A stretch of 64,000 nt of DNA. Origin: Aspidapion aeneum. Its lineage: Eukaryota; Arthropoda; Insecta; Coleoptera; Brentidae. Shown in pieces: positions 1 through 11,300 of this stretch (positions are counted from its first letter, which is position 1; each line of letters opens with the position of its first letter). The DNA lies in the NCBI GenBank assembly GCA_963576565.1, contig OY755044.1, positions 39,019,235-39,083,234 on the forward strand. The letters are read 5' to 3'. Made by a program: the position numbers and the translations under genes. The notes under the pieces were generated by a model, which did not search any database, was not told the origin of the DNA, and saw only the letters and a list, made by a program, of their open reading frames with translations.

Positions 1-558
1 AGAATTTTTGAAATCGCTCTATATTTCTGAAAGTTCTTGCTACAACTATTACTAATAAGGGGGGTGGGGAGGCGAGACGAGCTAGTAAAATGGTGTTGGA
101 AAAAAAATCTTAAAGCTTGTGCAGTAAAGAATTTTTCAAGTCGCCCTCTATTTGATAAAATTATGCAAATATGGTTTTTGAAGAACGTGGGGGGGGGGGA
201 ATCACAGGAGGGAAGATGGGTGGAAGCAGGGAGGACTACAAAGGAATTACAGCAAATTAGAGGGCATTTGCAATGGATGATCAAAGGAATTTCATTAAAA
301 TCGCCTGAATTTTAGGTAATTTTTATGCCTTAAAGCCTACATCATGTGACAAAATGGCGTCTAACGACCGCCATGTTGATCCTGTTTAAAAAAAAAGCCT
401 ATAGCACCTTCGGAATCAGTAGCAATTCAACAACACCTTTTTTGTCAAAATCGGTTAACCCTTTTAGCGTCTAGCCCGACACAAACATTTATATTTACAT
501 ACATACATATCCTAGGCGACAAACATTACCTTTCCTTTCGCCGTGCTGCAGTTGGGTA
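1..558 (+). repeat. Interspersed repeat family A, copy 1 (left edge cut by window)
   Basis: The G-rich and T-rich segment ends in a short run of ACAT units and then GCCGTGCTGCAGTTGGGTA. The same order of blocks recurs at 5425-5909 and 44445-45358. Shared landmarks are CTAGTAAAATG, GGAGGACTA, a block containing CATCATGTGACAAAATGGCG, and AAAATCGGTT followed by ACATACATAC. No protein is encoded. The ACAT tract near a conserved 3' end suggests a retroposed, non-autonomous element, which is an inference. Confidence 0.75.
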
Positions 559-2032
559 CAAATCCCAAAAACATAGGTCTGCAAACGCTCCGTTATCTCT
601 ACAGTGTTAAAAATTTTTATGTTTCTGAACGTTTTTTTGCTGCACTGGAATCTAAATCTTAATCTGGTGAAATCTTGAATTTTTTTGTAGTTATCATTGA
701 GTTGTATAAGGCCCTGAAAGGGTATAGAAGTCAATGGTAGTTATATATTTTTTGATGTTCTACAAATTTTTTTAAATACTTTCAGATAGTAATTTTTTAG
801 TATTTGTAATTTTTGTGTTTTTTCTTGTTCCTGGATTTTAAAATTAAATTTAGAAACTTTTTCTCCTTGGTAATTTTTGTATTTGCTACAGTTATGCAGA
901 AAAACATAAAGTATATATTTATGTGAATAACTAAATTTTTTAAAATATTTTGCTGGATAGTCCTTTTTTATTATTTTTTCCCGATAATAGTCGCAAACGC
1001 GAAAAAATAGTTGCTAAATAAAGCAAATAACTTAATTTGTTTTTTAGAATCTTCAAGAGGTGCACTGCACTGGGGAGGGGGGGGGGGGGTAGGAATATTT
1101 GGCACGTCCTATGGCGAACACTTTGCAGGTTAATTCATTTAAGTGGAATATTATTTATGTGGCCTAATTAAGAATCCAAGTTTTAGCCAAATATCTAAAA
1201 AAGTGAAAGAGTTAGAATTAAATCCAAACAGAAAAAATATTAAAACTCTTTAAGTAGATCCGTAACAAAGCGTTTTCCGGACCGATCTCGCGGTTTTACT
1301 CTTAAAATAAGGCTGTAAAGTGTGATATTTCATAAACATATTTCTCCATAATAGCCCAATCAAATAAGGAATAGGTGCTAGCTGAATTTTTATTCCTTAA
1401 CATCTTGGACACATCCCCACATTCTTCGCCAAAATTCTCCTTGATCATGGCTAGATATAAGGCCCCAAATATCCTAAAAATAAGTTTTTTGATTTTCTCC
1501 ATAACTAATACCTTTTTCAAAAAAAGTCAAAAAGGAAAAAATACGCGAAATCAATCGGTCTATACATACAAAAGTAAGCAAAACCCTAATCTGACATTTA
1601 TACAAATATGTTTTAAAAAATTGTGTATTTTTTTTTCAACCTGTAAGTAAATTTTTTAAAAATATTAATAGTTTATAATATTAGGCTTGATCCCCACCAA
1701 AAATTTAAATTTTGTTTTTTTAAGGGACTATTCTCATTTTGGCTTTTTGACCCCCCCTTCGTAACGCTTTTTCAAGGAAAATTACATTAAAAAACATTAA
1801 GTGTAACGCAGGGCTAGACGCTCCCCCCCTTGGGCGTTACGTAATTTTAAAAATTTAAGAATAATCCCTAAGTTAAATAACTTTAAGTATGCTTTCCAAA
1901 ACCTGGCGCAAATTGATCCTTTGGCGCCCCTTTTGAATCAAAACCTTTCTAAAAAATCTTGTTTGTTGAATAAATATACCTATTTATGTGACTTTACCAT
2001 TAGCCCATTCATGTTTCTGTTCTTATTTACAG
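559..2032. other. Non-coding stretch upstream of the first recognised PGS1 exon
   Basis: AT-rich DNA with short G or C runs (1074-1091, 1755-1760, 1825-1831). I looked for the PGS1 exon that should precede 2033; it should encode the residues before the TGKLE motif and end in G. I did not find one. The interval is most likely intron. The open frame that runs into the exon from 1921 is intron read-through. Confidence 0.5.
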
Positions 2033-2375
2033 GTACAGGCAAGCTGGAAAAGCATCTAGTCAACACAGTTTTAAATAACGAAAATTTTACAAAAAATAAA
2101 TTAAAAATCAATATTCTGTTGGACTTTACAAGAGGAAGCAGATTCGAAATCAATTCTCGAACGATGCTACAACCATTGCTCGAAAAAAACGAACATAATT
2201 GCAATGTTTCATTGTATCACACTCCTATGTTAAGAGGCCTGATAAAAAGGTTTATACCAAACAGATATAATGAACTTATCGGCCTGCAACATATAAAATT
2301 GTATATATTTGATGATACTATGATTATCAGTGGTGCCAATTTGTCAAATGACTATTTTACCAATCGACAAGACAG
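2033..2375 (+). CDS. PGS1: PGS1 exon a (first HKD motif)
   Basis: The acceptor TTATTTACAG precedes 2033 and the donor GTTAGT starts at 2376. The exon begins with the last two bases of a Gly codon (TGKLE follows) and ends two bases into an Arg codon. It carries the HxKx4D catalytic motif at about 2290-2313, and ends at NRQDR. Confidence 0.92.
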
Positions 2376-5300
2376 GTTAGTTAAGTGCGAGGCGAAGATA
2401 CCTTAATTTAGATCAATTTAGTTTGTTCACACAGCAACGTTGAAAATTTAGCTAGACCTGATTTGTCTTTTGCGCATGCGTCGCCCAGCCTTCATGCCAT
2501 TGTGACGTGTAGAGCACCAATCACACAACATTTGACGCTATCCGTCAGTCATTTGACGCGGCTAACGCATGCGTCCAAGAAAAGAGTCCGGTTGAAAAAC
2601 TCACAGATATTCGGGATACAAAGCATCAAAGCTGACGATTTTTAGGTTATAACTTCTTTCAAAAACACGTCGAAAATGTTAAATTTGGTGAAGTAGTGTA
2701 TCAAAATAGGAACAATAATTAGATATAAATATGATTTTGAAAAAAATTATGTGAGCATTTTTTTTAAGGAAAGCTGTTTTTTTATACACTTTTATAAATA
2801 ACATATTTAACGCAATATTTTTGTTGATGTGTTATGTTATTAAAAACAAGTCTCTTGGTAGACATAACAATCACATATCATTGATATTTTAAAAAAAGTT
2901 TATGTAAGCAAAAATAAAAAGTTAATTTTTTTAAACAAAATTTTACCACTTTTTGGAGGTAACCTCGGACGTGACTTTGACAGCCTCATTTTATTAAAAA
3001 AGGGTATACCACATTGTTTAATATAATTAGCCAGATAATCATGTATCTGTGGCAGATTTTCTTTTTTGGTAAAACCCTTTTTCCCCCACTCCTCAAACTT
3101 TAATAATCCTATATCTTGAAAACAGGCCCCTGTAGCACAATGCAAAAAAACGTGGAAAACACATCACGTTTTAAAGTTTAGTTGGTCGTTTCTTCACGTT
3201 ATTTTTAAAACGATATTTAAAATCACCCCGAAATAACTTGGTTTTGAAAATAACCCTAAAGAACGACCTATTAAACTTGACAATATGTTTTTAACGTTTT
3301 TTTGATTTGTGCTATGTGGGAGTGTGTTGACGCCCAGGTTCAATGAACTTTTTTTCTTACTTTGACCTCCGTTATCACTCATTACCCTGTATAATACTAA
3401 ATACATGTATTGCGAGGCCAGTCTATTCTAACTAACAAATGGGCATGGATTTTGAAAAAAAAATGTATTTTCAAGTATTTTAGTTTTAGTTTTACCCAGT
3501 GGCGGCTGCTACAGGGAGGGCAACGGGGCAGTGCCCTCCCAAAACTAGACAACAAACAGTATTTTCAATTGATTTAGCGTAAATAATGACAAGCCGGCAG
3601 CACCGCGCGGGACAGGATTTCAATTTTACCTGTTTTTCACCAGTGTATGGGTGGTTGTTCTCGCGCGGGGGCGAGAGGAATGTTTGTTTTAGTTGACGTC
3701 GGCCATATTCATCGTGAGAAAACGTTCGTTGCCCTTCCTACGCGTTGCCGGTTCTATCCTTAGTGAGGACGTATGAGTTTGTTTTGATTTGGGGTATGTC
3801 AGTAGTTTAAAGCCTTGCTTGTCGCGTGTCCATTTTTTGTTTTTGTTTGTTTCCAAATGGAAATAAATACCGTCGATTATATAATTAACTGTACAAATTT
3901 AAATACGTTGACGTGAACTTCGATTACAAAAAAATCTTTAGGGCCACATAGACCGGAACTAAAAATTAACTAATATTTTAGTGCAAGTAATAAAAAATTA
4001 TAAGTTGCTGAAAACTGGTTGTGCGGTTGTGAAAAACGAAATGCTTTTTTTTGCTTGATTTATCTTATTATGAACAATCCACGAAGTGATCCTGCGTGGG
4101 TGGCAAAGGGAATGTGTGATATCAAGCACTTTAGTGAAAAGTTAAAGACACAAAGTACGTGCTACTTATATAACCACATAGAATTTTCTATGCTAGGCAA
4201 GACTGATATTAGGTGCCAATTGAATAGTGCCTATAGGCAAAACATTACCTAAGATAATGAAAATGTGGCAAAAATTAGACATATACTTAGTAGGTTAATA
4301 GACTGTTTAAAATTCTGTGGGATTTTTGAGGTTGCTCTACACTTTGCGCATGTAAAAGAAGGGCGAATAGACTTTATCTATAAACAAATAAACTAAAAAC
4401 TACACCAAGTAGCTGCTTGTTTGTAAAATGTTAAAATAAAATTGTTTAGGTAACTTTTTTTATTTCCTTTTCCATGCAATATAAATTTCTGCCGCCACTG
4501 GTTTTACCTCTCAGAAGGGTCATATAAACAACTTTTAAATATATTTTTTTTTTTAATCATTACATGAGCAAAATAATTCTGCACGATAACAACTTTTAAC
4601 AGACTATTGGTGTGCTTGTATCCTAAATATTTCCTTGTTTTTGATACAGCTGTTGATTTAAAATCGAACGGTTTTGTAAACTATTTTTATTTTTTGATTC
4701 GCCAAGCTATTTTTTTACGTTTGTGTCAAAAATCGGAATAAGCGAGCTTAAACACCCCTCAAGTTCCAGATTTAATACATATTAGTTTATTATATGTTGT
4801 TCATATCCTGTATTTTAATTATTTCATATCTACCTAGAGTCGGTCTTAGACATTTCATATTCCTGTTATTTTCTATAACTGTCTTAACTTTTATTTCTTG
4901 GCTCCTTTCTTTATTTTCTTCTATCATTTTTCTAATAGTTTAATTTATTTCTGTGTATGTTATTAATATTATTTTTCCTTCTTTTCCAGGTTCCGCCTTT
5001 TTTCCATGAGTTTCTTTATCTCTTCTGATATAAAATTTTCTCTCTTTTTACCTTTTTGTGCGACATCTTTTCCTACTTGGGTCATTGCTCTTGTCAGCGT
5101 ATCATTTATTTCATCTATATTTTCATTTTGGCATCTTAAGTTTTGGGTTAGCTGTTCCTTTAGCATTTCTTACATGTCCATGTCCAGTTGTTCATTGTTA
5201 TTGTTATTTTTTTTTTCATTTCGAAATTGCTATCAATGCAGATTTTTGTTCTGACCATCCTTTGATCACTGCCTGTTATAAAGCTATTTAGAACTGGTAC

Positions 5301-8300
5301 ATCTCTAATGATGTGTCTCGCTTCTTCGCTCTATATTCTTTGTTATATATTGTTCTCTGTCGTACTTGCAATGTGATGTTTTCATCTTCGTTGCTGGTTC
5401 AAAGAACATACATAACACGACATACGGGGGGAGGGAACTAGTAAAATGATGTTGGGAAAATTTCTGAAAGGATATGCAGCAAGAATTTTTAAAATCGCTC
5501 TATATTTGATAAAATTATGCGAATAATGTTTTTGAGTAGGGTGGGGGGAATGACAGGAGGGGAGATGGGTAGGAGCAGGGAGGACTTTCTAAACATCAGC
5601 GAATTCGAGGACATTTGCAATGGGTGATCAAAAGAATTTATTAAAATCGCCTGAAATTTAGATAATTTGTATGCCTTAAAGCCTACATCATGTGACAAAA
5701 TGGCGTCTAAAGACCGCCGTGTTGATTCCTGTTTAAAAATATTAAAATATAGCCTATAGCACCTTCGAGATCAGTAGCAATCCAATGACACCTTTTTTGT
5801 CAAAATCGGTTCAGCCGTTTAGCCTCTACCGTGACACAAACATACATATTTACATACATATCGCAATCGAAAAACATTACCCTTTCTTTCGCCGTGCTGC
5901 AGTTGGGTAATAAGGACCATGGGTCAAAGGAACAGGTGTTCTTTAAGAAATATTAATTTTTTTAAGGTATTATATAATAAAAGACAAGAAATTAACTGAT
6001 TTCTACTGTGGCTTGGTAAACAAAGTCCAAACCTTCAGCTTAAAGATGAACAGACACAATAACATCTCTCTTAATGAAAATTGGAATATTGTGCCATACG
6101 AAGATAAGGATGAGTTTATTGACGAAGCTGGTCATTCAGTGGGGTCCTATTTGTACAGCACCATTAGAGAGAGGAATTCACATATAGAAAATGGTTTTGG
6201 TAAGTTATCTGCTGTTCGGTTCGGTAAAATCATAATATTAACCTGGTGGTGACTGAGGTAACCTAACCTAACAACAGGTCAAAGAAGACTCTGACCCCAC
6301 ACTAAAATTATTTTATTTTTAACATACTTCCGGTATTTTAAGAGCTAAACAGTAGACAACCGTACATACGAGTGCTCGCGCTCTCTCACCACCGTTTTTG
6401 TGTGATTTTGTCTTAAGAAAATATTTGTTGTGTTTATATCGGCTATTTTCCTTATGACATTTAAAAAATTGTGATTATAAAATCCTATGTTCCGCCTAGA
6501 CTTCGTAAAGTAAAAGTCTAAAAACTTTTATTTTTATTTTTTAGATACTTGGATTTTTCCAACAATTCAAATGGACCAACTGGGAATAACTCAAGATGAA
6601 ACAATAACCACTAGAATATTTGCTAATGCAAAACAAGGGGATACTTTAAAAATTGCCTCAGGTATAGACCCACACAACACAAAAACATTTTAATAATGTC
6701 AAAATAATGTTTAATTTAAAAAGATAACGTTAGGTTGGATGTTAGTTCGAACGGCATATTCATAGTGAAAAAGAAGCTTAATAACCCGTTTTCTGACGTT
6801 AGAAAAATAATCCGTTATATAACGTTTTTATTTTTTTTTAACAGTGGAAAAGAAATGTTTTTCTAACATTGAAAAATAATTGTTTTTTTAACAATGAAAA
6901 AATATATTTTTTTCAAACATCTCTAAAGATAAGGTAACATAAATGACGTAAATAAAATTCTTCTATTTTGGAAACGCAGGGCAGCAACAGTTGAAGTTGA
7001 ACTCGACACTTAGTAAAGGAAATTTGGATCCGTAGCTTCTGAAAATAAAATTTAAAATTCTATGTAAACAATAATTTTGCAGTAACCCAACTAACATTTA
7101 TAGTAGCGGCTACATGTTCTAAAGGTTTTGCTACTTTCTTAAAGTAGAAATGTGGTGATCCCAACAAAAATTTGTTACTTTTTAGTTCTAACTACTATTT
7201 AGTATCAGGAAATAGTAGATGTTTTGTAAAAACGACCCTCTAAACTACTTCTTAGGATTGTTTCTTGATAGTCGATTCTGATAGTCTTCTCTACCACAAT
7301 AGGACGTTGCTAAAGTTTTACTTTCTTTTTAGTCGTTATTTCGTAGTCGCCCTGACTTATATCCTACTTAATTACCACTGGAAAGTTAAGCTTCATTGGA
7401 GTCCCAAACAAGTGTATCCGACAACTACATTATAACTTTAATTTTTACCACAAAAGTTTGTGTCATCATAGTAATATCTGATGTAACAATGTAGACAAAA
7501 TACCTTTTTGGATTAACTTTAAAGCCGCAACTACTTTGACTTTTTTTTTAATGTCGATCTTTTAAAGTAATCTCTCCTTCCTGTTTCTACTTTGAAAACG
7601 TAGACTTTTTATAATACGGGAATATTAGGAATAGTTTTGCAAATATTTTTTTAACTACCTTGAGCAGTCCATTTTTTCGAGCTCATTGCTTCACCATTTT
7701 GCAAAACAATCAAAATGCAAAATATTGATCCAAAGTATCGAGTACCGCACACGGATTTTAAGAATTCCCTGGTCCATGCTTAATCTCCATCCTTTTATGT
7801 GTTGAGCTTGGGTATTTGTCTTTTTGGTTTTTTTCAAATTTGTGCTGTTGTTAAAGCTTGGTTTGAAGTGAATAAACTTAAATTTGTGCTGTGTTTTGTG
7901 CCAGGCTTTATTGCAATAGGTCCCTAATTTATAATTTATGCACGGCCCCTAAAATAACCTCTGGGATATGCTAGACTTCATGTAGGAACTTTTGCGCTGT
8001 TTGCGGCTAATAAAAAAACAAGTTAGATATATCGTAGTTACATGCGGATTTCTAAGCGATCTAACAAGTCTCAGAGATTGCTTTTTTACTTATAGGGCTT
8101 ATAATAATAAAAATTACTGAATATTGACAATGCCAAAATATCTAAAAACAATAAAAAATACTACATACGAATTGTGAGAGCAATGTGTAAATAAAAAAAG
8201 TAACAAGTTGATTTCATTGATGTGACTACGTTCTTTTAGTTCCTTGACCAACACTTCCTAGAAATTCTAGAATAGGGATCATGCTCTCGACTGCACCATA

Positions 8301-11300
8301 CATTTTTAAAAAACTCTTTTTATTGGCACTTCATTTATTGTTCTAATGGAATTTAATTTATCTTGTTTTTGTTTTAAAACCTACCACAAATTCACGCTCG
8401 TACATAACCTATAAGCAGTGGTGCTGTTGACAGAAACGGCAAATGACAAGTGGCGACACCCCAATAACTTGAGGGTAGTAGTTATACTTATCGCGTGGTT
8501 CCTATCACTCTGTAGACGTTTTCTAGTGGCGAAAGCTAGTTAATAATACGTTTCTGCAACGAAGGAGTAGAAATTCGAGTGTGTTATCTAGAACTAAAAA
8601 GGAATGCCGACATAAAAGTCGTAAGTGACACGTTGCCGTAACTTAGGCTCACTTTCAAGTAGCCCTTTCGACTATCAGGGAATATAGTTTGGGACGCCAT
8701 GTTTTTATGTAAGAAAGAAAATTTAATATTTTTGTAGAGCTATACTATTTTATAAACAAATTAGTTGAAGCTTACCAAAAATGCTCTTCTTAAGCACCAT
8801 TTGTTGGAGTTAACTGTCGATTATGAAAACATAACCTCCAAAATCACAACACAAAAATTCCATCAGCTACCAGAAAACGGCTCAATTTTACGGGCGCACC
8901 GGTTTTTTGCAATATATATAATGCATGTTATACAAAAAACTTTGCGTCGCACTCGAATTTTGATCCTCTGCTCGTAAATTCTCACCCTTTTGGATAACAT
9001 AGTACATATTATAACCATAACCAAACAAAAAAACTAAGCGAGTCTGTTTACTGTTGTGTCCACCATATTGTGTAACAATTCTACCAAAAAGAAACGATTA
9101 TATTATTTGCAACTACATCGCAACTTTTATGCCATTACGGAAAAAAACCAGCCTCTACGACGTAGTAGATACCTGGCTACGACGTAGTAGTGTAGTTGTT
9201 ACTACAGTGACTTTAAACACTTGGCCAAGTAGTTATAACCAGAAATTGGTTCCCCACTTAGGGAATTATAACGTCGCTGTATGGTATACTGAGACGTAGC
9301 GGGAGTACGTTGCGGTTACTTCTAAGAAATTCTTTCTAGTTGGGGTTTCGTCGTTACAACTTTAAATGTTTGTTGGGAAGTGCCTCGCTACTAGGCCAAA
9401 CAATTCATGCTTAAGTGAATACAAGGCAAACAATTTCAAGGCGCGTATTCACTTTAGCATGAATGCAAACAAAGCATTCCCTGTCTGATTACCTATAATG
9501 TTAGGTATGCGATATTCCACACAAAACAATTTTTTACTTTTGTTTACTTTTCTTACCTAATTTTGTGATGCTTCGTTTAAATCACTGCATACAAATTTGT
9601 TGTTCTTTAACTATACCATATTTTCCACACAACTGGTCTATATTCCTATCCAAATATGTATTCACTATCATTATTAATAACTGTGCTTTTAATTTACCAT
9701 GTTTGTTTCTACAAAAGGTAAATAGTTTAACGAAAATTGCACAAAGCGTATCTGCTACCGACTCGTATGAACTCGCAGCGAAACGTAACTAAAAATGGCG
9801 ATGGCCCGTTATGGTAGTGGAACTATGCGGTAGCTTCATATAGCTTAAATTCAACGTTAGAAATGAGATCTAGGAAAAACAGTATAAAAATAACCATATA
9901 TTGATGGTATTATTATTAATGTAAATAAAATTATGGTTTTTTAAATATTGGTTTCTTAACGTTATTAAGAAATATATTTTTGGTAATGCTTTTACATTAA
10001 ATTTTCGTTAGGATTTTCTACATGTTTTTTTAATGTCAAAAGTTGACTTAATTTTAACACAAATTTGTGGTAGAAAAACAAAAATTTTTTTTCCAACATT
10101 TATTTAACGTTTTTTACGATTTTGCGGCCAATTAAGTTAAATTTTCATAATTTAAATAATAAATAACTTTCATAAACTGGACTATAAGAGAATGGGGGAT
10201 AAAAAAAAAACTGGTCCAACAACAACCGGATTAAACAACAAGTGAAATTAAAGAAAGAAAAAAAAAGATAAATAAGAAAAAAATTTCTGCTTCGGCCGGG
10301 ACTCGAACCCGGGATCTCTTGCCCTGTACGCAAACATTCTAAACATTGAACTACCGAAGCCATACATAAATTTTCATTCTATTCATTGTTATTCTATGAG
10401 TTACTTACCTACATTGTCAAACTGCGGCTCTGAATAACTTTATTTACGTATTTGAAATACATACCGGGTGGGCCAAAAAAACCAGACTTTTTTTTCACTA
10501 TAACTTCTGAACTATACAATCGATGTTAATGGGACAAACTGCACTTGGCAGAGAATTAATCAGAGTTTTGACTAATTATAATTTTTTGTTTGCCATCTCA
10601 AAATCCAAGATGGCGGACAAAATTAAAATGTACCCTTCAAAGATGCTCGTTTATTCTTTTGTTGGGAACACGTTCCAATTATTTTTTTAAATTAGTAAGA
10701 AAGCTGCGTTCTTGTCACGTTCAACAAGGTACGAAGAAGCAAAATCGGTTCAGTGGTTTTTAAAAATCATGTCTGCATTTATTTCCTTATAAATTATAAA
10801 TTTATGACTACTGAACCGATTTTAATAAAATAAAAAACATCCTGGTAAGAATTGATTGCTTTTTAAAGATCATGATTAACGTGTATCGCCATCTTAAATT
10901 TCTTATTTTCCAAAAATGTTTGTTTTTTTTTTTTAAATTTATAGAAAAGCATTACATTTTTCCCACAAAACGAGGTAAAAATTACTAAAATCGGTGTAGT
11001 GGTTCTCAAAATATTTATTTTTGTTTCAACCATTGTTTTAAAGATTATACGATTGCATTGCCAATCCTGTCTGCTTTAATTTTTTTTTATAAATTCGTTA
11101 TTACTGAACCGATTTTAGTCAAATAAAAAATTGTGGTGACAATTGATTGCTCTTTAAAGTTTATAATGAAAATTTTCCGCCATCTTAAAATTTAAGATGT
11201 CGGACAGAAATTGGCAATGCAATCGTATAATTTGTAAAAGAATGGTTAAAACAAAATTTGTGAGAACTACTTCACCGATTTTATTAAATTGTACTTTATT

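Noticed and set aside
1921..2032. Possible PGS1 start codon at 1921
   Set aside because: The peptide before TGKLE is not PGS1-like and a clear acceptor (TTATTTACAG) lies at 2023-2032, so it is intron read-through.
10145..10363. 72-codon - strand frame
   Set aside because: It overlaps the tRNA-like sequence and is a shadow of its structured bases.
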